A stretch of 64,000 bases of DNA from Crossiella sp. SN42 (GTDB lineage: Bacteria; Actinomycetota; Actinomycetes; Mycobacteriales; Pseudonocardiaceae), in contig NZ_JAMHIV010000017.1 of assembly GCF_023897065.1 (NCBI RefSeq), forward strand, positions 124,001-188,000, in the 5' to 3' direction. Made by a program: the position numbers and the translations under genes. Numbering within the stretch: the stretch's first letter is position 1; each line of letters begins with the position of its first letter. This document shows positions 1 to 8,065 of this stretch, one piece after another. The notes under the pieces were generated by a model. It was not told where the DNA came from, made no database searches, and was given only the letters and a program-made list of their open reading frames with translations.

Positions 1-590
1 ACGACCGCGACCCGGTGCGCCACCTGGACCTGCTCTTCGAGCTGGCCGAGCGGCACTCCGTGGGCATCGACCTCCAGCTGCGCGACCCCGGCGAGCTGGG
101 CGCCTTCGTGATCGAGCTGATCTGCGAACGGGTGGCCGCGCTGGACATGCGCGGCAAGGTCACCCTCTCGCACTGCCTCGCACTGTCCACTGTGGAGGAT
201 CACCGGCGCGAGCTGCTGGCCGAGCTGCTGGCCGAGCACGGCATCTCGGTGACCACCCTGGCCACCGCCTGGGGAAACCCGCTGCCCCTGCGCCGGTTGC
301 GCTGGGCAGGCGTGCCGGTCGGCCTGGGCGACGACGGCGGCGACCTGCTCGACCAGGCCCGCCTGCTGGCCGAGGCCAACGGTTTCGAGCGCGACGACGA
401 GGTCGAGCTGTGCGCCGACGTGGCCACCCGCGACGGCGCGCGGGCACTGCGCGTGCGCGGCTACGGCGTGATCGAGGGCGACCGGGCGGAGCTGATGGTC
501 GTGCCCGCGGACTCGGTGGCCGAGGCGGTACGGCAACGGCCGCCGCGCACCTTGGTGGTGCACGACGGCCGGGTGGTCAGTGGCGGTTAG
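1..590 (+). CDS. Amidohydrolase family protein, 3' fragment (5' end outside window)
   Basis: The frame is open from base 3 with no start codon needed, so this is the C-terminal ~195 residues of a longer enzyme. It reads like the second half of a cytosine-deaminase/metal-dependent amidohydrolase barrel: a DLQLRDPGE segment where these enzymes carry a barrel-strand motif, then VTLSHCLAL with the metal-ligand-type His, and GLGDDGGD near the position of the catalytic Asp. The likely role is hydrolysis of a C-N bond in a cyclic amide or nucleobase-like substrate; the substrate is not deducible. Its TAG stop overlaps the TAA stop of the convergent oxidoreductase gene. The N-terminal HxH metal motif lies outside the window, so activity cannot be judged. 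Confidence 0.7.
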   Translation, partial: DRDPVRHLDLLFELAERHSVGIDLQLRDPGELGAFVIELICERVAALDMRGKVTLSHCLALSTVEDHRRELLAELLAEHGISVTTLATAWGNPLPLRRLRWAGVPVGLGDDGGDLLDQARLLAEANGFERDDEVELCADVATRDGARALRVRGYGVIEGDRAELMVVPADSVAEAVRQRPPRTLVVHDGRVVSGG

Positions 591-1597
591 ATCGTCACGA
601 GCATCTTGCCGGTGTTGGCACCCTTCAACAGGTCAAGGAACGCCTGCGGGGCGTTGGCCAGGCCCTCGACGGTGGTCTCCCGGTAGCTGATCTTGCCCTC
701 GGCCAGCCAGCCGCCGACCTCGGTGAAGAACTGCTCCTGCATGGACCCGTACTCCTTCACGATGAACCCGCGCAGGTTCAGGCCCTTGCCGACGATCTCG
801 ATCATGTTGCGCGGGCCGGTGCGCTCGCCCTTCTCGTTGTACTGCGAGATGGCGCCGCACAGGGCGAACCGGCCGCCCTGCTTGGCCGCGCCGATCGCCG
901 CCTCCAGGTGCTCGCCGCCCACGTTGTCGAAGTACACGTCGATGCCCTCGGGCGCGGCCTTGGCCAGCAGCTCGGCCACCGGGCCGTCCTTGTAGTTGAA
1001 CGCGGCGTCGAAGCCCAGCTCGTTGACCAGGTAGTCGACCTTCTCCTGGCTGCCGGCCGAGCCGATCACCCTGGAGGCGCCCTTGAGCTTGGCGATCTGG
1101 CCCACCAGCGAGCCGACCGCGCCTGCCGCGCCGGAGACGAAGACGACGTCGCCCTCGCGGAACTGGCCCGCGGCCAGCAGGCCCGCGTAGGCGGTCAGGC
1201 CCGGCATGCCCAGCACGCCGAGGAAAGCGCCCGCGGGGGCCAGGTTCGCGTCCACCTTGACCGCCTGCTTGGCCTCCACCTTGGCGTACTCGCGCCAGCC
1301 CCCCATGTGCAGCACCAGGTCGCCGACGGCGAAGCCGGGGTCGTTGGAGGTGACGACCTCGCCGACCGCGCCGCCCTGCAGCGCCTTGCCCAGCTCGAAC
1401 GGCGGCACGTAGGACTTCACGTCGTTCATCCGGCCGCGCATGTACGGGTCGACGCTCATGACCTTGTTGCGCACCAGCAGCTCGCCCTCGTCTGGGGTGG
1501 GCACCTCGGCCTGGACCAGATCGAAGTTGTCCAGGGTGGGCCAGCCCTCGGGACGGGAGGCGAGACGGATTTCCAGGCCGGTGGACGGGGTGGTCAT
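587..1597 (-). CDS. NADP-dependent oxidoreductase, MDR superfamily (curcumin/prostaglandin reductase-like)
   Basis: 336-residue zinc-free medium-chain reductase that should reduce activated C=C bonds of alpha,beta-unsaturated carbonyls with NADPH. The N-terminal GroES-like fold contains VDPYMRGRMND, typical of the YncB/leukotriene B4 dehydrogenase branch. The Rossmann segment has VSGAAGAVGSLVGQIAKLKG (AxxGxxG). No catalytic-zinc Cys/His set is seen. The start at 1597 follows a GAGGAG ribosome site and gives the canonical N-terminus; an upstream in-frame extension would run through the divergent tetR gene. A palindromic operator lies just upstream, so it is probably repressed by the adjacent TetR protein. 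The stop overlaps the convergent amidohydrolase gene by 4 bp. Confidence 0.88.
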   Translation of the reverse strand: MTTPSTGLEIRLASRPEGWPTLDNFDLVQAEVPTPDEGELLVRNKVMSVDPYMRGRMNDVKSYVPPFELGKALQGGAVGEVVTSNDPGFAVGDLVLHMGGWREYAKVEAKQAVKVDANLAPAGAFLGVLGMPGLTAYAGLLAAGQFREGDVVFVSGAAGAVGSLVGQIAKLKGASRVIGSAGSQEKVDYLVNELGFDAAFNYKDGPVAELLAKAAPEGIDVYFDNVGGEHLEAAIGAAKQGGRFALCGAISQYNEKGERTGPRNMIEIVGKGLNLRGFIVKEYGSMQEQFFTEVGGWLAEGKISYRETTVEGLANAPQAFLDLLKGANTGKMLVTI

Positions 1598-1620
1598 GCT
1601 GGACTCCTCAGAAAAGAACG

Positions 1621-1635
1621 TGTCAGTCACTGACA
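1621..1635. promoter_or_regulatory. Probable TetR operator (TGTCAGT-c-ACTGACA)
   Basis: A perfect 7+1+7 inverted repeat sits in the 91-bp divergent gap between the oxidoreductase start (1597) and the tetR start (1689). Position and symmetry are those expected for a TetR dimer site that would control both genes. Binding is inferred, not shown. Confidence 0.7.
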
Positions 1636-1688
1636 AAAAACATACCATGACAATAGGCGGAGCGCGACATGTGACGTAGACTGACGAT

Positions 1689-2336
1689 GTGAGCATGGTC
1701 AAGGACGAGCTGGGTCTGCGCGAGCGCAAGAAGCTGCGCACCAAGAACGCGCTGGTCGACGCCGCCCTGAAGTTGTTCTTCGGCAAGGGTTTCGAGGCCA
1801 CCACGGTGGAGGAGATCGCCGCCGCGGTGGAGATCTCGCCGCGCACCTTCTTCCGGTACTTCGCCGGCAAGGAGGACGTCGCGCTGGCCCAGTTCGCCGA
1901 GATCGACGAGTTCTGCATCACCGCGCTGGCCGCCCGCCCGGACACCGAGCCCCCGGTGACCGCCGCCCGCGCCACCTACCTGGCCATGTTCGACCACATC
2001 GCCGCACTGGACGGCGGCCCGGCCCGCTACTGCGCCACCCACCGCCTGATCGGCCAGACCCCGACCCTGTTCGCCCGCTGGCTGCAGACCTCCGCCCAGG
2101 TCGAGCACCGGCTGGCCGAGGTGATCGCGGCCCGCCAGGGCGTCTCCGCCGAGACCGACCTGCGCTGCCGGCTGCTGATCCGGGTGGTCTGCGCCAGCGC
2201 CCGGCTCGGCATGGAGACCGCCTGCCTGCGCGGTTACGACACCATCGACGAGCTCCGCGCCCTGGTCATCGAGGCCCTGGACCTGGGCATCGCGGGCCTG
2301 CCTGCCGCCTGGTCCAGCGCCACCGAGCGTTGGTGA
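1689..2336 (+). CDS. TetR/AcrR family transcriptional regulator
   Basis: 215 residues. The N-terminal DNA-binding domain spans about residues 12-60, with the HTH at TTVEEIAAAVEISPRTFFRY, followed by FAGKEDVALAQF, the usual TetR helix-3/4 sequence. The C-terminal helical ligand domain has no recognisable specificity. It starts with GTG at 1689; an ATG two bases upstream is immediately followed by a stop. It is divergent from the NADP oxidoreductase and separated from it by a palindrome, so autoregulation and control of the reductase by a reactive carbonyl or aromatic ligand is a reasonable inference. Confidence 0.92.
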   Translation: MSMVKDELGLRERKKLRTKNALVDAALKLFFGKGFEATTVEEIAAAVEISPRTFFRYFAGKEDVALAQFAEIDEFCITALAARPDTEPPVTAARATYLAMFDHIAALDGGPARYCATHRLIGQTPTLFARWLQTSAQVEHRLAEVIAARQGVSAETDLRCRLLIRVVCASARLGMETACLRGYDTIDELRALVIEALDLGIAGLPAAWSSATERW

Positions 2337-2348
2337 CTGGCGCGCCGG

Positions 2349-2720
2349 TCAGTCCCGGCGGCGGATCAGCCCGCCGCGCTTGCGCAGCAGCTCCTCCAGG
2401 CCCTGCTGCGCGGCCCTGATCCGCTCCGCGCGCTGCTCCATGGTCAGGCCGTCGGCCGGCAGGACCGGCTTGGGCAGCGGCTTCATCTGGAACCAGCGCT
2501 CGTCGTAGAACAGGTCGCCGACCTCCCGCCAGCGCTCCCTGAGCTCCTGCTCGGTCGCGCTGAGCTGCTGCTCGGCCGTGGCGTGCCGCTCCTTGGCCTG
2601 GCGGACCACCTCGGTCAGCTCCTTGGCGCGTTCGGCGTCCACCTTCTGCATCCGGCGCACCGCCTCGTCCACCTGGCCGGTGATCGCCCGGTAGCGCTCG
2701 CTCGCGGACGGCTCGTTCAC
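2349..2720 (-). CDS. Small charged coiled-coil protein, last gene of the FtsK-like operon
   Basis: 123 residues, no recognised family. Residues ~10-70 are strongly heptad-like and rich in Glu, Arg, Lys and Gln (ERYRAITGQVDEAVRRMQKV and onwards), followed by a basic C-terminus (KRGGLIRRRD). There is no signal peptide or membrane segment, so it is probably cytoplasmic. The GTG start overlaps the stop of the FtsK-like gene in a GTGA tetranucleotide, so translation is coupled. A partner or adaptor of the ATPase is the simplest reading, but this is inference from context only. Confidence 0.75.
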   Translation of the reverse strand: MNEPSASERYRAITGQVDEAVRRMQKVDAERAKELTEVVRQAKERHATAEQQLSATEQELRERWREVGDLFYDERWFQMKPLPKPVLPADGLTMEQRAERIRAAQQGLEELLRKRGGLIRRRD

Positions 2721-5512
2721 GGTTGGCCCTCCCCGCTGGCCTCTGCGGTGTCGAACGGGATGACGACCTCGGGCCGCGCGTGCTCGGACTTGTCGAAGAA
2801 CAGGCCGCGGCGGGGCCGGGGCGACCAGCTGATCAGCTGACCGGCGGCCAGGCTGGACAGGTCCGGGCCGTGCACGTCCAGGGCCACCCAGGCGCCCAGG
2901 TCCTCGATGCCGCCGCCGAGGAAGCCGCTCTTGAGCCGCTGCACGCTGCGCCACCAGCCGATGGTGTGGGTGGCCAGCTCGGGGCCGTGCTTGAGGATCT
3001 GCTTGAGACTGTCCACTCCGGACTGCCGGGTGGTCGGGTCCTTCTGCTCCAGCAACGGATAGGCCGCGTCGATGGCGTAGAGCACCAGGTAGTGCGGCCG
3101 GGCCGGTTCGTTGTTGCCCGCGCCGCGGGCCGCGCGGGCGCCCAGGTCGGCGGCCAGCGCGTCCAGCGCGGCGCGCACGCCGTCGCTGTCGAGCAGCTCG
3201 ACCTCGTTGCCGGTGTCCTTGAGCGCGCAGGTCAGCGTCTCCGCCGCCGTGCGGGCGTCCTCGGTCACGCAGATCAGGGTGAACCTGGCCTCGCCTGGAA
3301 GGTGTTGCCGGGCAAGGGAAAGCGTGGCCGCGGCGAGCACGCTGGCGGCATCGCGCAGCACCGAGCCGAGGGTGGCGATGTTGCGGCCGGGCGTGCGCGC
3401 CAGGGTCACCCCGGCCGCGCTGCCCGCCACGTCGATCACCTGGCCGAGCAGCGCCACCGGTGGACGGCCCCGGCGTGGTTCCAGCTGCCGGAAATCCTCC
3501 ACTGTGGACAGTGGTGGCACGTGGTCGCCGTCGAACAGCCTTGGCTCGCCGAGGTGCGCGGGCCTGCGCTGCCACAGCTCCACCTGCAACGCGTCGAAGG
3601 TGCCGCGGCTGGTGGCGTCCGGGATGCGGGCCACCTCGTTGCCGTGCCGGACCCCGGAGTCGTGGTTGATCACCGCGTGCCGCCGCGGGATCTCGATCGC
3701 GGCCTGGTTGGTCTCCACCAGCACCCGGCGCGCCTTGGGCAGCGCGATCCGCACGATGAACTGCTCGAAGATGGCCGGCTTGCCCCAGAACGCCTCGATG
3801 CCGGAGACGTCCTGGCTGGAGAGCACCAGGTGGATGCCCTGCGAGCGCCCGCGCCTTGCCACGTCCTCCAGCAGCCCGGCCGCCTGGCTGGTCACCGCGT
3901 CCCGCTCGGCGAAGAGGAACTGGAACTCGTCGATCACCGCCACGATCCGCGGCCACCGCCCGCCGGTGTCCTCCGCGCGCAGCTCCTCCAGCTTGGTCAC
4001 CTCGTGCCGCTTGGCCGCCTCCGCCCTGCGCCGCATCTCATCGGCCAGGTACTTCAGCAGCGCCAGCCCGAACTCCCGGTCGGCGTTGACGTTCACCCCG
4101 ACCAGCCGCGCGTGCGGCAGCCAGCTCGGGTCCTTGCGGCCGGGGGTGAACTGGGCGAAGGACACGCCCTCCTTGAAGTCGAGCACGTAGAGCTCGAGCT
4201 CGTCGGGGGAGTAGCGCGCGGTGAGGCTGCCCAGCATCGCGTACAGGAAGTTGGTCTTGCCGGAGCCACTCGGCCCGCCGATCAGCGCGTGCGGCGAGGA
4301 GTCGCCGAGGTGCAGCAGCACGTCCTGGCCGTCGCTGCGGCCGATCGGCGCGCTCAGCCCGGTGGCCGAGCGCTCCGCCCAGCGGGTCTCCGGCAGCAGG
4401 TCGGCGAAGGTGCACACCCGGCTGCGCCGCTCCAGCAGCGCGTCCGCGATCGCCCCGCAGGCCATCGGCACCCGGTCCCTCGGCAGCGGCTCGTCCAGGG
4501 TGATCACCGCGTGCTCGCCGGTCATGGTGGAGGTGACCCGGCCGTCCTCGTGCAGCTCCACGGTCTCCAGCGGGCTGTTCACCGACAGCCGCATGTCCAC
4601 CATGACCAGCTGGATGCCGCAGGCCAAACCATTGCGCGCGACCCGTTGCAGCTGCTGGCGGAGCTGGTCGTCCAGGTTCTCGTGGTTGCCGAACAGGATC
4701 GCGATCCGCCACGGTTCCGAACGTTTGCCGGTGGCCGCGGTCAGCGCGCGCAGCGAGTGGTGGCCGTCCACCAGGATCCGGGTGTGCACCCGGCGGATGT
4801 GCTCGGAGAACTCGCTGAGCAGGTCCTGCAACCGGCTCGGGTCGTGCACGGTGAGCAGTCCGGCGCGGGCCAGCGGGTACAGGCCGGGCAGCGAACCGGT
4901 GAACTGGCCGGTGTCCCACACGTGCACCTGCACCAGGCCAGGCTGGAAGTAGGACAGCGTGCGCAGCACCAGCGTCTCCACCAGCGCCTCGGCCAGCATC
5001 CTGGTGTTGTGCGCGGAGACCACGTGCAGGTGGCCGTGGTCCAGCAGCGGCACCGCGGCCGGGAACTCCTCGGTCAGCGAGGCGTCCTCCAGCCGGGCCG
5101 AGCCGATCCGCCACAGCCCCGGCGCGGGTGTGCTGCCGTCCCGCTCGCCGGGCCTGCCCAGCCAGTGCTCCCAGTGCTCGCCAGCCGAACCGGGCGCGTG
5201 CTCGTTGACCAGCGCGGTCAGCGTGGCCGGGCCGTCGCCGGTCCACTGCGCGAAGACCTGCTCGTGCTCGGCCAGCGCGCGTTCGGCCAGCGGTCGCAGC
5301 GCCGGGTCGGCCCACTGCGCGGCGAAGGCCGGATCCGCTTGCACGGCACGGATTCCGCGTTTGCGCAGGGTCAGCTCGAACTCGGCCCTGCGGTGCTGGG
5401 CCTCGGCCACGATGTGCTCCTGCCGCGCCGCCCCGAGGGCCATCGCGACGGCGTCGTGGAACTCGCCGAAGACCTCGCCGATCCGTGCCCGTCGCTCGAG
5501 CTTCTTGCTCAC
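2717..5512 (-). CDS. FtsK/SpoIIIE-type (EccC-like) ATPase with one active and two degenerate modules
   Basis: 931 residues. The central module (~390-640) is a full FtsK/SpoIIIE motor: Walker A GGPSGSGKT with K419 and Walker B IVAVIDEF with D528-E529, then the sensor-like HLVLSSQD. The N-terminal ~330 residues and the C-terminal ~230 residues each look like a further RecA-like fold without a usable P-loop (for example GRNIATLGS and YLVLYAIDAA), giving three tandem modules as in EccC of type VII secretion. Unlike EccC and FtsK there is no transmembrane segment and no DNA-orienting gamma domain, so a soluble motor acting on protein or DNA is implied. It starts with GTG at 5512, 30 bp after the 83-residue gene, and is coupled to the downstream coiled-coil gene. 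Function unknown. Confidence 0.85.
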   Translation of the reverse strand: MSKKLERRARIGEVFGEFHDAVAMALGAARQEHIVAEAQHRRAEFELTLRKRGIRAVQADPAFAAQWADPALRPLAERALAEHEQVFAQWTGDGPATLTALVNEHAPGSAGEHWEHWLGRPGERDGSTPAPGLWRIGSARLEDASLTEEFPAAVPLLDHGHLHVVSAHNTRMLAEALVETLVLRTLSYFQPGLVQVHVWDTGQFTGSLPGLYPLARAGLLTVHDPSRLQDLLSEFSEHIRRVHTRILVDGHHSLRALTAATGKRSEPWRIAILFGNHENLDDQLRQQLQRVARNGLACGIQLVMVDMRLSVNSPLETVELHEDGRVTSTMTGEHAVITLDEPLPRDRVPMACGAIADALLERRSRVCTFADLLPETRWAERSATGLSAPIGRSDGQDVLLHLGDSSPHALIGGPSGSGKTNFLYAMLGSLTARYSPDELELYVLDFKEGVSFAQFTPGRKDPSWLPHARLVGVNVNADREFGLALLKYLADEMRRRAEAAKRHEVTKLEELRAEDTGGRWPRIVAVIDEFQFLFAERDAVTSQAAGLLEDVARRGRSQGIHLVLSSQDVSGIEAFWGKPAIFEQFIVRIALPKARRVLVETNQAAIEIPRRHAVINHDSGVRHGNEVARIPDATSRGTFDALQVELWQRRPAHLGEPRLFDGDHVPPLSTVEDFRQLEPRRGRPPVALLGQVIDVAGSAAGVTLARTPGRNIATLGSVLRDAASVLAAATLSLARQHLPGEARFTLICVTEDARTAAETLTCALKDTGNEVELLDSDGVRAALDALAADLGARAARGAGNNEPARPHYLVLYAIDAAYPLLEQKDPTTRQSGVDSLKQILKHGPELATHTIGWWRSVQRLKSGFLGGGIEDLGAWVALDVHGPDLSSLAAGQLISWSPRPRRGLFFDKSEHARPEVVIPFDTAEASGEGQP

Positions 5513-5542
5513 GCTGCACCGCCCAAGATCACGTCGTCAGTG

Positions 5543-5794
5543 TCACAGGGAGGTCATCAGGCCTTCTACCCGGTCCAGCGCGCCGGTGACCAGCTCCACG
5601 GTGCGGCCGTGCCCCTGACCCGCGCCCAGCAGCTCCGGCGGGACCAGCGAGGACGAGTGGTGCTTGCCCGCTTTCGCCAGTGCGGCCAGGGATTCCCCGA
5701 TCAGTTCGTCGGCCTCGATCAGCACCTGATGTGCCTGGAGAAGCTGCTCGCGCACCGACGCCAGTGCGGCCGCGACCTCCGCGATGGACGACAC
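5543..5794 (-). CDS. Small helical protein of the FtsK-like operon (83 aa)
   Basis: 83 residues, mostly predicted helix: SSIAEVAAALASVREQLLQA then a second helix and a Gly/Ser-rich hinge (GKHHSSSLVPPELLGAGQGH) before a final helix. No WXG motif, signal peptide or membrane segment. The GTG start is 5 bp after the stop of the 86-residue gene and the stop is 30 bp before the ATPase gene, so it belongs to that operon. Size and helical-hairpin character recall WXG100-type partners of EccC-like motors, but the defining motif is absent, so this is only a structural analogy. Confidence 0.7.
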   Translation of the reverse strand: MSSIAEVAAALASVREQLLQAHQVLIEADELIGESLAALAKAGKHHSSSLVPPELLGAGQGHGRTVELVTGALDRVEGLMTSL

Positions 5795-5799
5795 CGGGC

Positions 5800-6060
5800 C
5801 TACAGCCTGCTCGCGTAGCCCTCGGCGGTGTTGATCGCCTGGGTCACCTGCTGGTGCGTCTCGGTCAGGTTCGCCATCGCCTGGTCCAGCATGCCCGCGG
5901 CCTGCTCGGCCTCGGGCTGGTTGCTGCCCTGCACGACCTGGAGCAGCGCGCCCTTGGCCTGCTCGATGGCGGTGGAGGCCGCCTGCAGCGCGCCGAGGCT
6001 CTCTTGCGCCTTCTCGTTGGCCTGGAGGATTCCGTTGCGAACCTGCTCCACACTTGCCAT
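5800..6060 (-). CDS. Small helical protein, first gene of the FtsK-like operon (86 aa)
   Basis: 86 residues, an almost continuous pair of amphipathic Ala/Gln/Glu-rich helices (VRNGILQANEKAQESLGALQ ... LDQAMANLTETHQQVTQAIN) with a short break near GSNQPEA. No WXG, signal peptide or membrane span. The ATG at 6060 is preceded by GGAGGAG; an in-frame upstream extension would run through the inverted repeat and lacks a ribosome site. It is first in a four-gene unit with the 83-residue protein, the FtsK-like ATPase and the coiled-coil protein. Helical-hairpin architecture like WXG100/ESAT-6-fold proteins is visible, but sequence identity to that family is not. Confidence 0.75.
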   Translation of the reverse strand: MASVEQVRNGILQANEKAQESLGALQAASTAIEQAKGALLQVVQGSNQPEAEQAAGMLDQAMANLTETHQQVTQAINTAEGYASRL

Positions 6061-6088
6061 CTTGCGCCCTACTCCTCCACGCGGCTCC

Positions 6089-6114
6089 AGCCGTGCCACG
6101 GACATGGCACGGCT
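6089..6114. promoter_or_regulatory. Perfect 10-bp inverted repeat upstream of the FtsK-like operon
   Basis: AGCCGTGCCA (6089-6098) and TGGCACGGCT (6105-6114) are exact reverse complements with a 6-nt spacer. The repeat lies 29 nt upstream of the first start codon, just before the ribosome site. It could be an operator or a 5'-UTR hairpin. The regulator is unknown. Confidence 0.6.
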
Positions 6115-6300
6115 TATTTAGTTGAAGGTAGTACCCAAACCCCACCTCAGTACAACCAAGATCAGGCTGAATTCCACCGCCATTGGAGTGAGGGCCAGGA
6201 CTACGCGGCGTGCCCCTACCGCCGTCCGGGGGCTTGTTCCAGGTCACGGACGCATCACAGGATCGTGCCGTACTGATCCTCTGGAAGGACGGCTGCTCAC

Positions 6301-8025
6301 ATGGCGAAACGCCTCTTGCTGCGCACCGCGCTGGCCGCCACCGCGGTCGCCGCGGCCGCGCTGCTGCCGGTGCCCGCACTGGCCACCGGGGCCGCTGACC
6401 CGGCCCGGATCCTGCACGTCACCGCACCCGGCGACCCGGCGGAGCTGGGGCAGAAGCTCGTCGAGGCCGGGTTCGACGTCCTCGGCCGTGAGGGCTCGGC
6501 GATCCTCGTGCTCGGCCAGCCCGGCGCGGAGGACCGGCTGGCCGGGCTCGGTGCCCGCACGGTCGGAGTCCAGCAGGCGCCGGCCGCCGCGGCCCCGCGC
6601 GCGGCCGCGGCCTACCCCAAGCCGAAACGACTGGCGGACAAGGAGTATCCGACCTTCTACGGCGGGTACCGCACGGTCGAGGGCTTTCACTCCTTCGTGG
6701 CCGATGTGGCCAAGCGCTACCCGGAGCTGACCAAGCGGGTGAGCTACGGCGAGTCCTGGCAGCGGCAGCAGGACCCGGCCAAGGGCAACCGGCTGGAGGC
6801 GCTGTGTATCACCGCGCAGGCCTGGCGCGGCTGCGAGCTCAAGCCGGACTCGGCCAAGCCGCGGTTCCTGCTGATGGCCCAGATCCACGCCCGCGAGGTG
6901 ACCACCTCCGAGATGGCCTGGCGGTTCATCACCAGGCTGCTCGACGGCGCGCACAGCGACGCCGAGGTGGCCGCGCTGCTCGGCGGCACCGAGGTGTGGG
7001 TGGTGCCGCAGGTCAACCCGGACGCCATCGGCGTGGTGCAGGACGGCCTGACCAACGCCGGCACCTCGGCCAACAGCTCGGCCTGGCAGCGCAAGAACCT
7101 CAACGACAGCAACAGCGTCACGCCCTGCCCCGGCCCGTGGAGCGCCAACCACGAGGGCATCGACCTCAACCGCAACTGGGACTCCCGCTGGGGCGGCGTC
7201 GGCACCTCGAACAACCCCTGCTCGCAGACCTACCGCGGCCCGAAGGCGGCCAGCGAGCCGGAGACCCACCACCTGGCCGGGCTGTTCGAGAAGCTGTTCC
7301 CGGACCAGCGCGGCCCCGGTGAGAATGACGCGGCCCCGGCGACCACCCGCGGCGCGATGATCACCTTGCACACCTACGGCAACCTGGTGCTGCTGCCCTG
7401 GGGCCACGACCCGAAGGTCAAGACCCCCAACGACGCCGGGCTGCGCTCGATGGCCTTCCGGATGAGCGGCTTCAACGGTTACACCACCGGCCAGCCGGGC
7501 GAGGTGCTCTACAACGTCACCGGCGCGACCGACGACTGGGCCTACGACAAGCTGGGAATCGCCGCTTTCACCTTCGAGATCGGCCCGAACAGCGGTGAGT
7601 GCAACGGTTTCCACCCGGCCTACAGCTGCCAGGACAAGTTCTGGGAGCTGAACAAGGACGCGCTGCTGTACGCGGCCAAGTCGGCGCGGCAGCCCTACGT
7701 CTCCACGCTGGGCCCGACCGTGTCCGGGCTGAGCGTCAAGCGCGGCCTGTTCAGCGTCGAGGTCGCGGCCAAGGCCGATGACAACGCCTACGGCAACGTC
7801 GGCGTCGGCCGCCCGGCCGCGCAGAAGGTGGTCGAGGCCGAGGTCTACCTGGACCGCGCGCCCTGGGACGGCGGCAAGGCCCGCAAGCTCAAGGTCGGCG
7901 GCGACGGGACCACGGTCGAGGTCGGCGGCAAGGTCGGCGCCTGGGGCCTGGAGCGCCTGGCCTACGTGCGGGCCAAGGACGCCGACGGCAACTGGGGTCC
8001 GCTGACCGCGGCCTGGGTGAAGTGA
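6301..8025 (+). CDS. Secreted M14 family zinc carboxypeptidase
   Basis: 574 residues with an N-terminal signal peptide (~1-28, Ala-rich, ending near ALATGA). A ~90-residue pro-region with a Pro/Ala linker precedes the catalytic domain. The M14 signature is complete: HARE (H196, E199) as the first two zinc ligands, DLNRNW with the substrate carboxylate-binding Arg, HTYG as the third ligand and FTFEIG with the catalytic Glu. The enzyme should remove C-terminal residues from peptides outside the cell. The C-terminal ~100 residues form an extra beta domain. ATG follows GGAAGGA. It ends before a strong bidirectional hairpin shared with the convergent gene. Confidence 0.93.
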   Translation: MAKRLLLRTALAATAVAAAALLPVPALATGAADPARILHVTAPGDPAELGQKLVEAGFDVLGREGSAILVLGQPGAEDRLAGLGARTVGVQQAPAAAAPRAAAAYPKPKRLADKEYPTFYGGYRTVEGFHSFVADVAKRYPELTKRVSYGESWQRQQDPAKGNRLEALCITAQAWRGCELKPDSAKPRFLLMAQIHAREVTTSEMAWRFITRLLDGAHSDAEVAALLGGTEVWVVPQVNPDAIGVVQDGLTNAGTSANSSAWQRKNLNDSNSVTPCPGPWSANHEGIDLNRNWDSRWGGVGTSNNPCSQTYRGPKAASEPETHHLAGLFEKLFPDQRGPGENDAAPATTRGAMITLHTYGNLVLLPWGHDPKVKTPNDAGLRSMAFRMSGFNGYTTGQPGEVLYNVTGATDDWAYDKLGIAAFTFEIGPNSGECNGFHPAYSCQDKFWELNKDALLYAAKSARQPYVSTLGPTVSGLSVKRGLFSVEVAAKADDNAYGNVGVGRPAAQKVVEAEVYLDRAPWDGGKARKLKVGGDGTTVEVGGKVGAWGLERLAYVRAKDADGNWGPLTAAWVK

Positions 8026-8030
8026 CCTGC

Positions 8031-8065
8031 TGACCGGGGCTGGGCCGCTGGCCCGGCCCCGGTCA
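8031..8065. terminator. Bidirectional terminator hairpin (16-bp stem)
   Basis: TGACCGGGGC-T-GGGCC pairs with GGCCC-G-GCCCCGGTCA around a 3-nt loop, with a single G-T wobble. It lies between the convergent M14 carboxypeptidase and the 266-residue hypothetical gene and overlaps the latter's stop codon. It lacks a T-run, as is common in high-GC actinomycetes. Confidence 0.75.

Noticed and set aside
2723-5818. 1031-codon open frame on the plus strand opposite the FtsK-like gene
   Set aside because: Shadow of a genuine high-GC gene: third-position GC pattern and the Walker motifs belong to the minus strand; the plus-strand translation is His/Gly/Arg/Ala-rich without any family motif.
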